45,574 bases of DNA from CAZOVB01 sp964583095 (GTDB taxonomy: Bacteria; Planctomycetota; Phycisphaerae; SM23-33). The stretch's first letter is position 1; each line of letters opens with the position of its first letter. Of this stretch, positions 8,023 to 16,760 are shown in pieces. The translations under genes were made by a program, and so were the position numbers. The DNA lies in NCBI GenBank assembly GCA_964583095.1, contig CAZOVB010000035.1, positions 1 to 45,574 on the forward strand, read 5' to 3'. The notes beneath the pieces were generated by a model, which saw only the letters and a program-made list of their open reading frames with translations, was not told where the DNA came from and did not search any database.

Positions 8023-8631
8023 ATGATCCAGGATAACACCGTTCGCAACCAAATGGCAACCGCCCGGCGCGTCAGGCACCTCTGCCAGGACGAGGCCACG
8101 GGCGATCTGTACAACTATGGCCGCCTTGAGAAGCTTCTGGAGCGGATTCAGCCGCCCGAGGCGTCTCCGTTGGCCCTGGAGGGTGACTATGTCTCCGGCC
8201 GGGAGGAGAGGCCTTGTCCTGAGTCGGCACGGGATGGCTCTTCCACCTGCCAGGGCAGAATCCTGCTTGTCGACGATGAGCCGGAAGTGCGGGAGATGGC
8301 CTGCAGCGCCCTGGAAATGAGGGGCTACATCGTTACCCTGTGCAGCAATGGTCAAGAGGCTCTGGACCACTACCGCGCCAACAGTGAGTCGATCGACCTG
8401 GTCGTCAGCGATGTGGTCATGCCGGAGATGAACGGGCGGGAACTTCTGGAGAATCTCCAGCAGGTCGACCCGGACGTAAAGGTCATCCTGATGAGCGGTT
8501 ATTGCACCGAAACGACGGCCTCGACCCTCCTGGACGAAGGCGCTTCGGCCTTTTTGAGCAAGCCTTTCAGCCTGGATGAGCTCTGGGATGCGGCGGACAG
8601 CGCCTTGACCTGCGAAGGCCGGACTGCGTAA
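8023..8631 (+). CDS. Response regulator with N-terminal extension and receiver domain
   Basis: A 202-residue protein. The C-terminal ~125 residues form a CheY-like receiver: ILLVDDEPEVRE (acidic pocket), VVSDVVMPEMNG (phospho-acceptor Asp near residue 127) and LSKPF (conserved Lys near 179). No DNA-binding or enzymatic output domain follows. The first ~75 residues are hydrophilic, with no family that I recognise. It resembles receivers found as C-terminal modules of hybrid kinases, and it may work with a remote kinase by phosphotransfer. The hybrid kinase at 20822 is the only kinase in the window but is not adjacent. It converges on mutS2 with an 18-base gap and no obvious terminator. Confidence 0.85.
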   Translation: MIQDNTVRNQMATARRVRHLCQDEATGDLYNYGRLEKLLERIQPPEASPLALEGDYVSGREERPCPESARDGSSTCQGRILLVDDEPEVREMACSALEMRGYIVTLCSNGQEALDHYRANSESIDLVVSDVVMPEMNGRELLENLQQVDPDVKVILMSGYCTETTASTLLDEGASAFLSKPFSLDELWDAADSALTCEGRTA

Positions 8632-8649
8632 CAATCCTCCGCGGACAAC

Positions 8650-11208
8650 TCAGGTGGTAACCGGTTCAATGTCGGCCAGGGGCAGATCCATCTCGAAGGC
8701 CCCGGACTGCACAATCGCCTGTTGTTTCTCGAGGTCCATTCGAATCAGCGTCGCGCGTTTGTTGAAGGGGATCACGAAGACCTGATCGCCGGGCTGGACC
8801 TCCTCGAGGGCCTTTCGATTCTTGCGAGCCGCCTTGGACTCCACGTCTCGTCTCCGCATGGGTCGATCCGGCTTGTCCTTCCGGGTTTTGCTCTTGCCCT
8901 TTGGCCCGGATTTTCTGCGCGGGGCTTTGCGACTCTTCTCTCTCTCCGGGGCTCCCTTGGGCGCAAAGGGCCCGGTCTGGGGGAACAGGTCCTGGAGGCT
9001 GAAGCTCTCGGTGCCCTTGGAAGTCTGGATCTGTGCTCGCAATCCGGGCAGGTCGACCGAGACGACCTTTCCCTTTCCGGGCTTGCGGGCCAGGGGGACC
9101 TCGTCGCCGACCTTGAGCCGGGCGATCCTTCCCAGCCAGAGATCGAACTGCTTTGCCCGCTGCTTCTGGGCTTCCAGGGCCTTTTCCTGCTGCCGGAGGA
9201 GCTGCTGGGCTTCCTTGCGATCCTTCTTTGCCTGCTCGGCCTGGGCCAGAAGCTCGCTGCGCAAGGCCGCGATCCGGTTGCGGGCTTCCTCCTGTCCCAG
9301 GCTGGGGACCAGGTCCTTCAAGGGCACTTCCACATGCTTGCCCTCGCAAAGAACCAGGGCACGCTGCTTGTCGAGTTCCATTCGCACGAGGGTCCCGGTC
9401 TTGCCCAGGGCCGGGACGGGTACGCTGTCACCGGGTTTGAGTTCCGGCAGGCAGGCCAGGAAGGTGTGGAACTCCTGGCGCAGTTTCTCCAGGTCAGCCA
9501 GTCGGGACTCGTACCTGTCGGCCTGGTTGGCAGCGGCCAATTCCGCCAGGCGGGCGTCGGTGCGGGCCTCTTCCGCCGACTGTCGCGCGGCGTTGGTGGA
9601 CTCGATGGCGCTTCGAAACTGCTGGCCATGCCGGGTGAGGTACTTCTTGGCCCGGTCGGTAATCTGCTCGGGCATTCCCAGTTGTCTTGCGACGGTGATG
9701 GCGTGGCTTTCTCCGGGGGTGCCGATTTGCAGGTGATAGGTCGGCCGCAGCGTCTGGACGTCAAACTCGACCGAGGCATTGTCGACCCGGTCATGGTTGT
9801 AGGCGTAGGCTTTGAGGACGCTCAGGTGGGTGGTGATCATTCCCAGGCACCCGACATCCCGAAGGTGATCCAGGATGGACTGTCCGATCGCGCCGCCTTC
9901 TTCGGGATCGGTCCCGGCTCCGAGCTCATCCAGGAGGACGAGTGTGCTGTGTTTGGCATGGGAGAGAATGTGGCGGATGCGCTGGATGTGCCCGCCGAAG
10001 GTGCTCAGGGAGTGCTGCAGGGATTGCTCATCGCCGATATCCAGCAGCAGGTCCGAAAAAACCGGCAGGGAAGCGCCTCGCCGGGCGGGGATGTGCATTC
10101 CCGCCTGTCCCATCGCGCAGAGCAGGGCCACGGTCTTGAGTGTCACCGTCTTGCCGCCGGTGTTGGAGCCGGTGATGATCAGCAGGTCGAAATCATCGCC
10201 GATGCGGACATCGATGGGTACGACGGGGTGACGCTTGTCGGGGGCGATGCCCTGCTTCTCCTGCCGATACGCCTGGTCGATCAGCAGGGGATGCCGGGCC
10301 TGGTCCATGCGAACCTGGCGTCCCTGCTGGAAATCGGGCGCGGACATCTCGAACTGGTAGGAATACTGGGCTTTGGCGCTGATCAGATCCAGCTTGGCCA
10401 GGGCTCGCAGGGCGGTGTGGATCGGCTCGTCCTTTCGCTGGACCTTCAGGGCCAGGTCGTTGAGAAGTCGGGTGATTTCGCGTCGCTCGTCCTGGGCCAG
10501 GTCGGCCAGTTGGTTGTTGAGTTCCACCGAGGCGTTGGGCTCGACGAAGACCGTCGCGCCGGTATTGGAGGAGCGATGGACCACGCCGGGCAGGCGGCCG
10601 CGGTTCTCGGTCTTGACCGGCAGGACGTAGCGGTCGCCGTGAAGGGTGACCGTCGGGTTCTGGAGCAGCTTGGAAACCTCCGCGCTGCGAAGATAGCCGT
10701 AGATCACGTCGTGGATCCGCTGGGAGGTCTGCTCCATCTCCCTGCGGAGGGTCGAGAGCTTGGGCGACGCGTCGTCCCGGATGGTCCCGTCGGAGGCCAC
10801 GACGCGGTCGATCGATTCCAGCAACGGTTGAAAGTCTTCAATCGTCTCGGCCAGTTCGTGTAGCTGGTCCATTTTCTCAGGCAGGCGGCGCAGCCAGGTT
10901 CGGACCTGCTGCGAGCCTCGAAGTGTTTCTCCGATGCGGGCGTAGTCTTCGCCGTCGGCGCCGCCTCCGGGCTTGGCCTTGGCCAGGGCGTGGCAGATGT
11001 CCGAGATGCCGGCCATGGGGACCATGCCGAAATCCCGCAGGGCCTCGACCATCTGGTCGGTCTGGGCGAGCCATTGGAGAATCACCCGCGGGTTGGTGGA
11101 GGGGGTGATTCGAAGCGCCAGGGCCTGTCCCAGCGCGCAGCTGCAGTACTCGGCGAGAATCTCGCGAACGGCGTGGAACTCTATTCTTTCCAGGGTAAAG
11201 GAATCCAA
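8650..11208 (-). CDS. mutS2: MutS2-family ATPase lacking an Smr domain
   Basis: An 852-residue MutS2. It starts at TTG 11208 with GGAGAG upstream. Residues 1-320 hold the core/lever region, and ~335-520 the ATPase with Walker A TGSNTGGKT, VLLDELGAGTDPEEG (Walker B) and ITTHLSVLKAYAY. A long charged coiled coil follows. MutS2 proteins act in recombination suppression or rescue of collided ribosomes, normally using a C-terminal Smr nuclease domain. Here I cannot find the Smr LDLRG and GxG motifs. Instead the KOW-like module beginning PGDSVPV (~588) seems repeated twice more: VGDEVPL (~697) and PGDQVFV (~803). The modules are separated by a Lys/Arg-rich linker. The family is certain; nuclease loss is seen, its consequence inferred. 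It is probably in an operon with the upstream methyltransferase gene. Confidence 0.93.
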   Translation of the reverse strand: MDSFTLERIEFHAVREILAEYCSCALGQALALRITPSTNPRVILQWLAQTDQMVEALRDFGMVPMAGISDICHALAKAKPGGGADGEDYARIGETLRGSQQVRTWLRRLPEKMDQLHELAETIEDFQPLLESIDRVVASDGTIRDDASPKLSTLRREMEQTSQRIHDVIYGYLRSAEVSKLLQNPTVTLHGDRYVLPVKTENRGRLPGVVHRSSNTGATVFVEPNASVELNNQLADLAQDERREITRLLNDLALKVQRKDEPIHTALRALAKLDLISAKAQYSYQFEMSAPDFQQGRQVRMDQARHPLLIDQAYRQEKQGIAPDKRHPVVPIDVRIGDDFDLLIITGSNTGGKTVTLKTVALLCAMGQAGMHIPARRGASLPVFSDLLLDIGDEQSLQHSLSTFGGHIQRIRHILSHAKHSTLVLLDELGAGTDPEEGGAIGQSILDHLRDVGCLGMITTHLSVLKAYAYNHDRVDNASVEFDVQTLRPTYHLQIGTPGESHAITVARQLGMPEQITDRAKKYLTRHGQQFRSAIESTNAARQSAEEARTDARLAELAAANQADRYESRLADLEKLRQEFHTFLACLPELKPGDSVPVPALGKTGTLVRMELDKQRALVLCEGKHVEVPLKDLVPSLGQEEARNRIAALRSELLAQAEQAKKDRKEAQQLLRQQEKALEAQKQRAKQFDLWLGRIARLKVGDEVPLARKPGKGKVVSVDLPGLRAQIQTSKGTESFSLQDLFPQTGPFAPKGAPEREKSRKAPRRKSGPKGKSKTRKDKPDRPMRRRDVESKAARKNRKALEEVQPGDQVFVIPFNKRATLIRMDLEKQQAIVQSGAFEMDLPLADIEPVTT

Positions 11209-11273
11209 GCTACTCTCCGTGGCCTTTGGAACCTGACATTATAACGTCCAGGGCGAAAACGCGAAGCCTGGAT

Positions 11274-12032
11274 TCAGGGGGATTTGCGGGCCACCAGAAC
11301 CAGCAGATCGCTGGTCTCGGGCTCGAACGGCTCGAGGTCCAGTCCGCCGAAGCATTCCGGAGATTCGAACAGTGCATTGCCCAGGGCGTGCTGGAGGGTC
11401 TTATCGGTAAGGCCTCGGATTCTCGTCGAAAGAATCCGGGCTTTGGGGTCGGAACCGTGGCGGACCCTCATGACGTTGAAGCGAAGTTGCTGATCGTGGA
11501 GAAAGTCATAGAAGCGTACAAAGCTCTCTTGGCCCTGGCTGGTGAGGCCGACAATCCTTTCCTGGCTGTCCAGGATCTTCCGGTAGTTCAGGAGCGAGAG
11601 CACCAGGTGTCCGCCCGGGACCAGAACGGATGCCAGGGCCTTTAGTGACGCCTGCAAGTCGGCATCGGTCAGAAGGTGTACGATCGAGTTTCCAAGGCAG
11701 GTGACCAGGTCGAAGGGACCGGGCGCGCATTGCGGGAGTGTCTCGAAACTGCATACGTGCCAGTCGATAGACAGGCCCTGTTGTCGGGCCGCCCGGCGCG
11801 CCTGGCGGATTTGACCGGCTGAGAGGTCCGCACCCGTAACGCTCAGGCCAAGCCCGGCCATGGCCAGGGCATAGAGGCCTGTTCCACAGGCGGCGTCGAG
11901 GACCCTTTGTGGCTGATAGCGGTCTTTGAGGGATTGGCCAAACTCCAGGGCGACCTGCAGCTTGTTTTGAACGCTGGTGCAGTCGCCGTAGACATCGGCC
12001 AGTTGGTCGTAGAATGCTTCCGGGTCGGTCAT
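11274..12032 (-). CDS. Class I SAM-dependent methyltransferase
   Basis: A 252-residue cytosolic methyltransferase. The SAM-binding motif I is VLDAACGTGLYALAMA (residues ~44-59), motif II is VTGADLS, and motif IV/post-I is FDLVTCLGNSIVHL. The rest has the Rossmann pattern, with VLVPGGHLVLSLLNYR as the usual beta-strand after motif IV. The layout is close to glycine/sarcosine-type and generic methyltransferase_25 families, but no residue defines the substrate. The gene lies 65 bases upstream of mutS2 and 39 bases downstream of the pseudopilin-like gene on the same strand, so co-transcription is plausible. Function beyond methyl transfer is unknown. Confidence 0.88.
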   Translation of the reverse strand: MTDPEAFYDQLADVYGDCTSVQNKLQVALEFGQSLKDRYQPQRVLDAACGTGLYALAMAGLGLSVTGADLSAGQIRQARRAARQQGLSIDWHVCSFETLPQCAPGPFDLVTCLGNSIVHLLTDADLQASLKALASVLVPGGHLVLSLLNYRKILDSQERIVGLTSQGQESFVRFYDFLHDQQLRFNVMRVRHGSDPKARILSTRIRGLTDKTLQHALGNALFESPECFGGLDLEPFEPETSDLLVLVARKSP

Positions 12033-12071
12033 CGAGGGTATGATAGCGCCTGGGGCCGTGCGGAGGTCGGA

Positions 12072-12827
12072 TCAGGGCTGATGGAGCGGATTGAAGATCG
12101 TGGTGGGAAAGCCCTCCGGCGTGAGTCTGCGGATCTCGGCGTGTCCGTCGTAAAAGACCACGGGGGTCTTGCCCTGGTGGCGGTCGTCGTCGGCGCTGAT
12201 GGTTCGGGGATCGGCGTTCCTGGTCTCGCCGTCAAAGGGGACGTGCGCGACGGTCCAGGTGTCGTGGCAGTCGAACTGGTGAGGATTGGAGTCGATGCGC
12301 TCGTTGCGGATGTTTGCGTCGGTAATGTGATACATCTGCGAGGGCGAGCCGGGCAGGTTCTGGATGCGGATCGGACCGGCGTTGTTGTTGGCGACATACC
12401 TGCCCTCCCGCTGGTAGCCCTGGAAGTCCACGCTGTTGCACACGTAGTGCAGCACGTGCGGGCCCGGATCGCGCAGGGAAGGGCACTGAAGCTCGGGCAT
12501 ATCCTTGTACATCCGGTAGAGTTCCTCGCTGTCGCGACGGAAATCCGCGTCGGTCTCCTCGTGGCCCAGGTGGGGACTGTACCGGGCCGCCCAGTGGTAG
12601 TGGGTGGAATCCGGCCGCAGGTCGTGGTCCCGCATGACGTAACCTTTGTTGCGTGACGCGTAGAGCATGGCGGCTGTGGCGATATCGCGCGAGTTGGCGG
12701 CGCACCGGGTCGTTCGGGCCATCGCCATTCCCATCCCGATGGAAGGGACAAGGATGGTCAGAAGCAAGGCCAGGCAGGCGATGGAGATGAGCAACTCGAG
12801 CAGCGTAAATGCACGTGAATGTTTCAT
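12072..12827 (-). CDS. Prepilin-type (type II pseudopilin-like) secreted protein
   Basis: A 251-residue protein with a class III prepilin signal: short basic leader MKHSRA, then FTLLELLISIACLALLLTIL, in which cleavage before Phe and N-methylation would be expected, and a conserved Glu at +5. The remainder is a polar globular domain with many His, Asp and Asn, ending VVFYDGHAEIRRLTPEG, which matches the planctomycete H-X9-DG pseudopilin ending. Such proteins are abundant in Planctomycetota and their individual roles are mostly unknown; structural or secretion-related function is inferred. An inverted repeat lies upstream of the start (12876-12891). The methyltransferase follows after 39 bases. 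Confidence 0.88.
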   Translation of the reverse strand: MKHSRAFTLLELLISIACLALLLTILVPSIGMGMAMARTTRCAANSRDIATAAMLYASRNKGYVMRDHDLRPDSTHYHWAARYSPHLGHEETDADFRRDSEELYRMYKDMPELQCPSLRDPGPHVLHYVCNSVDFQGYQREGRYVANNNAGPIRIQNLPGSPSQMYHITDANIRNERIDSNPHQFDCHDTWTVAHVPFDGETRNADPRTISADDDRHQGKTPVVFYDGHAEIRRLTPEGFPTTIFNPLHQP

Positions 12828-12875
12828 TCGATCGTGTCCTCGTCTTGAATTGTCGCAGGCGACCCCGTTACCCGC

Positions 12876-12891
12876 GTATCGGATCTGATAC
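12876..12891. promoter_or_regulatory. Inverted repeat upstream of the pseudopilin-like gene
   Basis: GTATCGGATCTGATAC is palindromic except for one pair. It lies about 50 bases upstream of the gene's ATG, next to an AT-rich ATAATAAAAG on the minus strand that could be a -10 region. It may be an operator; no regulator can be assigned. Confidence 0.3.
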
Positions 12892-12965
12892 TTTTATTAT
12901 GGAGGCGGAGGGGAAGGCAGGCAAGCGCCAATCCTTATGGAAATCCTTATGGAAAGGGCTCGAAC

Positions 12966-13646
12966 TTACTCGTAGAGTTTTCGGAGTTTACAGGGAGGGA
13001 TCCGCAGGGCCAGGCCCAGCAGGACCAGTTGGTTGATGGCGGTGGTTTTCCAGATTCCCTTTTTTCGCCACCTTCGGGCGGAGGTGAGGACGAACTTGCC
13101 GGCCAGTGCGACCCGGCCCAGATGCTTGAGCTTTTCGACCAGGGCGAGGTCCTCGGCCAAGGGGCGCTCGGGGAAGCCCGCGACCTGCCGGAAGGCTTCT
13201 CTGTCAACGAAGATTGCCTGGTCTCCGTAGGGCCTGGCCAGGATTCTGCATCGCAGTTCCACGAGCAGTTCGATGAGCTTCATGGAAACCGATGGCAGGT
13301 TCGTTCGGAATCGAAATGCGCCCGCGACGTTTCCGGCTCGGCCCATGACGCGAAGGACTTCTTTCGCGTAGCCTGCGGGCAGTTGCGTGTCGGCGTGGAG
13401 GAACAGGAGGATGCTTGCCCGGGCCTGGTGCGCCCCGGCATTGAGCTGGGTCGCTCTGCCAGGAGCGCTTTGGAAGAGCCTGGCCCCGCAGCGGCGGGCG
13501 ATCCGGAGGGTCGCGTCCCGGCTGCCGCCGTCGATGACGAGAATCTCGCTGGACGGCGACCGGGCCGAGAGGATCGTCTGCTCCAGGCAATCGGCCTCGT
13601 TAAGCGTCGGAATGATGACCGAAATTTCAGGAGGGGCTGTGGACAT
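12966..13646 (-). CDS. TIGR04283-type family 2 glycosyltransferase
   Basis: A 226-residue GT-A glycosyltransferase. The N-terminus SVIIPTLNEADCLEQT opens the nucleotide-binding fold. Further signatures are ILVIDGGSRDAT, LFLHADTQLP (the DXD-like Asp site) and PYGDQAIFVDREAF, and the end contains TSARRWRKKGIWKTTAINQ. This set is typical of the TIGR04283 group, reported as arsenosugar-biosynthesis or rSAM/selenodomain-associated transferase. Such proteins transfer a sugar to a small molecule, and the acceptor here is unknown. No partner transferase 1 or radical SAM gene is visible nearby. The ATG follows the stop of a short upstream ORF by two bases, suggesting translational coupling. Confidence 0.85.
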   Translation of the reverse strand: MSTAPPEISVIIPTLNEADCLEQTILSARSPSSEILVIDGGSRDATLRIARRCGARLFQSAPGRATQLNAGAHQARASILLFLHADTQLPAGYAKEVLRVMGRAGNVAGAFRFRTNLPSVSMKLIELLVELRCRILARPYGDQAIFVDREAFRQVAGFPERPLAEDLALVEKLKHLGRVALAGKFVLTSARRWRKKGIWKTTAINQLVLLGLALRIPPCKLRKLYE

Positions 13647-13648
13647 TC

Positions 13649-13795
13649 TCAGTCTTTGAACCCGAACCAGTCTCCGTGGTCGCCGGCGTAAATAAGGGTC
13701 GTATTGGACATCAGGTTGTTGCCACAGAGCAAGTCCGGAACCTTCGGCATCCGATGGTCGGCCACGAGGATATCAGCGGGCTCTTGGCGCGTCAT
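13649..13795 (-). pseudogene. Short ORF, possible remnant of a pseudopilin-type gene
   Basis: A 48-codon frame (MTRQEPADILVADHRMP... ending NTTLIYAGDHGDWFGFKD) whose stop is two bases before the glycosyltransferase ATG. Its end resembles the C-terminal beta hairpin of planctomycete H-X9-DG pseudopilins (usually something like NVLYADGHVEW), with a small insertion. No prepilin N-terminus is present, and the frame is closed by TAA about 75 bases upstream of the ATG. It may be the surviving 3' tail of a deleted gene; it might alternatively be a small coupled ORF. Resemblance is from memory and weak. Confidence 0.4.
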
Positions 13796-13958
13796 GAGGA
13801 GCAAAAGATTGCTTCTCTTTGTGTTCGTGTTCTTCTGGAATCTTGCATCTTTTGCCTTAACCGTAATTTATGCGTGGTTTTGAGGCTTTTCCAATTGCAA
13901 CTGGACGTTGCACTGTCAAATCGGGAGAATAATCGACTTTCCTTTGGCCGGGTATGCA

Positions 13959-15896
13959 ATGTCGTTGATCGTCACGGAAAACCTCTCCAAGAGCTTCGGG
14001 GCCGATGTGGTCCTGAACGGGGTCAACGTGCGCCTTGACGCCTCCGGGCGAGTGGGGCTTGTGGGCCCCAACGGCCAGGGCAAGACCACGCTGCTCAAGC
14101 TCCTGCTGGGCCAAATGGAGCCGACCAACGGCGCCGTGCAGACCTCTCGCGGTCTGCGGATGGGCTACCTTCCTCAGGACCCTCCCGAGCCGAAGGACCA
14201 GACTCTCTGGGATGCAATGCTCCAGGCGGTCAGCGAGGTGATCGACCTGGAAGCCCGCATGCATCGGCTGCAGGAGGATCTGGCCCGACATCCGGATGAT
14301 CCAAAACTCCTGGAACAGTTCGGCCAGGTGCAGCTTCGCTACGAGAGCCTGGGCGGCTATTCCTACCGAACCCGCCTGGAGATGCTCCTGGAGGGCCTGC
14401 GGTTCGACAAGGAGCAGTTCGACAAGCCGCTCAAGCAGTTCAGCGGAGGCCAGCGAAGCCGAGCCATGCTTGCAGAGCTGCTTGCCGGGGACCCGGATGT
14501 CCTGCTGCTGGATGAGCCGACCAATCACCTGGACATGGAAACGGTGGAATGGCTCGAGAGCTACCTTTGCTCCTGCAAGGCGGCCATGATCATCGTCTCC
14601 CACGACCGGTACTTCCTGGACCGCCTGGCCGGCCAGGTCTGGGAAGTGAGCTTCGGTTCGGTCCAGGCCTATCGCGGCAACTACAGTGCGTACGTGCAGC
14701 AGCGACAGCACCGTTTTGAAGAGCGGATGCGTCAGTGGCAGCAGCAACAGGAATACATCCAGCGGACCGAGGAGTTCATCCGGCGCAACCTGGCCGGCCA
14801 GCGGACCAAGGAAGCCCAGGGGCGACGAAGCCGACTGGAACGATTCAAGGCCACCGAGGCCATCGAGCAGCCTCGCGAGCATCAGGAAGTACACGTAGCC
14901 TTTTCGCCCGCGCGTCGCACGGGGGATCTTGTCCTGCGGGCAGAAGAACTCAAGGCGGGGTATCTGCCGGGCGAGCCCCTGGTGACGGCCGAGAGGTTGG
15001 AGATCCGGCGCGGCGAACGTCTGGCGATTCTGGGACCCAACGGCAGCGGGAAGACCACGCTGCTTCGGACGCTTCTGGGGGATATCCCGCCGCTATCGGG
15101 GCAGGTCCGCCTGGGGTCCCACGTGCAGGTCGGCTATCTTTCGCAGACGCACGCGGAACTCCAGGCTCAAGACGACCTTGTAACCAGCGTCCTGCGGGAT
15201 CAGCCGCAGCTTCAAACCCAGGAGGTCCGCGACCTTCTGGGCAGCCTGCACTTCAGCGGGGATGACACAGCCAAGCGCATCGGGGAGCTTTCCGGAGGGC
15301 AGCGCAGTCGGATGGTCCTGGCCCGGCTGATCGCCAGTCGGGCTAATGTTCTGGTGCTCGATGAGCCGACGAACCACTTGGACCTTCCCACCTGCGAAGC
15401 CTTGCAGGAGGCCTTGCAGGGCTTCGAGGGCACGGTGTTGATGGTCAGCCACGATCGGTACCTGATTGAGGCGGTCGCAACGAGAACCTGGCTGCTGGAA
15501 GAGGGCGGGATCGTCGATATTCCCGGATCGTGGCAGGATGTTCTGCGGTGGCGCGAGCGACAGGCCGAAGGTCTGGAATCGACCCGAAAGGCTTCCAAGG
15601 CCAAAAGTTCTTCGGGCCCAGGCCGACGGGCCGACTATGAGGCCGAGAAGAGAGCCCAGCGCAAACGCGAAAAACTCCGTCGCGACCACCAGAAGATCGA
15701 AGCGGAAATCCACGAACTGGAAAAGGAGCTTCGCGACCTGACCGAGCAGGTCAACCAGGCCTCCCGACAGGGAGATATGGAGCAGGTGGAGAAACTCGGA
15801 CAGCGGTATTCGCAAGTGGACACCCAGCTCCAGGCCCGCTGGCAGAGCTGGGAAGAGGTCGGCCTGGAAATCGAGGCCCAGGACGAGGGCGAATGA
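13959..15896 (+). CDS. ABC-F family ATPase (Uup-like)
   Basis: A 645-residue soluble protein with two ABC ATPase domains and no membrane domain. Domain 1 has GPNGQGKTTLLK, the signature FSGGQRSRA and LLLDEPTNHLD; domain 2 has GPNGSGKTTLLR, LSGGQRSRMV and VLDEPTNHLDLPT. Between the domains lies the ABC-F linker (the Gln/Arg-rich stretch QQRQHRFEERMRQ). The last ~80 residues are a charged coiled coil (KIEAEIHELEKELRDL) as in Uup. ABC-F proteins bind ribosomes at the E site; subtype and role cannot be fixed from sequence alone. I choose ATG 13959 because upstream extension would use TTG and adds no conserved sequence. It overlaps no neighbour but is followed at 3 bases by the esterase. Confidence 0.93.
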   Translation: MSLIVTENLSKSFGADVVLNGVNVRLDASGRVGLVGPNGQGKTTLLKLLLGQMEPTNGAVQTSRGLRMGYLPQDPPEPKDQTLWDAMLQAVSEVIDLEARMHRLQEDLARHPDDPKLLEQFGQVQLRYESLGGYSYRTRLEMLLEGLRFDKEQFDKPLKQFSGGQRSRAMLAELLAGDPDVLLLDEPTNHLDMETVEWLESYLCSCKAAMIIVSHDRYFLDRLAGQVWEVSFGSVQAYRGNYSAYVQQRQHRFEERMRQWQQQQEYIQRTEEFIRRNLAGQRTKEAQGRRSRLERFKATEAIEQPREHQEVHVAFSPARRTGDLVLRAEELKAGYLPGEPLVTAERLEIRRGERLAILGPNGSGKTTLLRTLLGDIPPLSGQVRLGSHVQVGYLSQTHAELQAQDDLVTSVLRDQPQLQTQEVRDLLGSLHFSGDDTAKRIGELSGGQRSRMVLARLIASRANVLVLDEPTNHLDLPTCEALQEALQGFEGTVLMVSHDRYLIEAVATRTWLLEEGGIVDIPGSWQDVLRWRERQAEGLESTRKASKAKSSSGPGRRADYEAEKRAQRKREKLRRDHQKIEAEIHELEKELRDLTEQVNQASRQGDMEQVEKLGQRYSQVDTQLQARWQSWEEVGLEIEAQDEGE

Positions 15897-15899
15897 GTC

Positions 15900-16760
15900 A
15901 TGAACCCAGACGCAGCGACCAACCCGGCTTCCTTTGAACAAGAGCTCTGGCCCCAGGGGGCGCCCGGTGCGATGGGGGCCGACCGCCGGGATCGACCCTG
16001 GCTGGAGGTGGTGCTGCCCGAGAGTTCCAAGCCGACGGCGGCGGTGATTGTCTGCCCCGGCGGAGGCTACACCCAGCGGGCCGATCACGAGGGGCTGCCC
16101 GTGGCAAGATGGCTGGCCCGGCGGGGCGCAGCCGGCCTGGTGCTTCACTACCGTGTTGCTCCCTATCGCCATCCGGTTCCGCTTGCCGATGCCAGGCGGG
16201 CCCTGCGCCTTGCCCGGGCGCGCAGCGAGCAGTGGAACCTGGATCCCCGGCGGATCGGCATTCTCGGCTTCAGTGCGGGAGGGCACCTGGCGGTTTCGGC
16301 AGCAACGGTCGACGAAGACGGATTCGACCCGGTTGACGATATCGACCGGCTCAGCCCCGCGTGCAACCTGTTTGTCGCGTGCTATCCGGTCATCACGTTT
16401 GGCCCGGATCGTCACGACGGCTCGATGCGGGCGCTTCTGGGCGAGGAGCCCGATGCGACATTGACTGAGCAGCTCAGTCTGGAAAACCGGGTCTCTAAGC
16501 GGACGCCGCCGGGGTTCATCTGGCACACGGCCGATGACAAGGCGGTTCCGGTGGCCAATGCGCTGCTGCTGGCAGGGGCGATGGCCCGAGCTTCCAGGCC
16601 CTTTGCCCTGCATGTGTTCCCCCGGGGGGCGCACGGCCTGGGCCTGGCCCGGGATGCAGAGGGGAGCGTCTCGGCCTGGCCGGACCTGCTGGAAGAATGG
16701 CTGGCGGGGGAGGGGTTCATCGACTCTCCCGAGGAAGCGCCAGGCAAGGAGTCCCGATGA
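15900..16760 (+). CDS. Alpha/beta hydrolase, acetyl-esterase-like
   Basis: A 286-residue alpha/beta hydrolase. The oxyanion-hole motif is CPGGGYTQRADHEG (residues ~45-58), the nucleophile elbow is GFSAGGHLAV (Ser), the acid is in WHTADDKAVP and the catalytic His is in PRGAHGLGL. This pattern fits the BD-FAE/acetylxylan-esterase-like group of bacterial carbohydrate esterases. There is no evident signal peptide, so it may be cytoplasmic, acting on acylated sugars or oligosaccharides. It begins 3 bases after the ABC-F gene, and its stop codon overlaps the ATG of the acyltransferase, so the three genes probably form one operon. Substrate unknown. Confidence 0.85.
   Translation: MNPDAATNPASFEQELWPQGAPGAMGADRRDRPWLEVVLPESSKPTAAVIVCPGGGYTQRADHEGLPVARWLARRGAAGLVLHYRVAPYRHPVPLADARRALRLARARSEQWNLDPRRIGILGFSAGGHLAVSAATVDEDGFDPVDDIDRLSPACNLFVACYPVITFGPDRHDGSMRALLGEEPDATLTEQLSLENRVSKRTPPGFIWHTADDKAVPVANALLLAGAMARASRPFALHVFPRGAHGLGLARDAEGSVSAWPDLLEEWLAGEGFIDSPEEAPGKESR

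Noticed and set aside
7591..8634. Long minus-strand frame over the response regulator and its leader
   Set aside because: Runs through a clear receiver-domain gene on the other strand and has no recognisable features of its own.
8722..10863. A 713-codon plus-strand frame over mutS2
   Set aside because: Shadow frame; mutS2 motifs are unambiguous on the minus strand.
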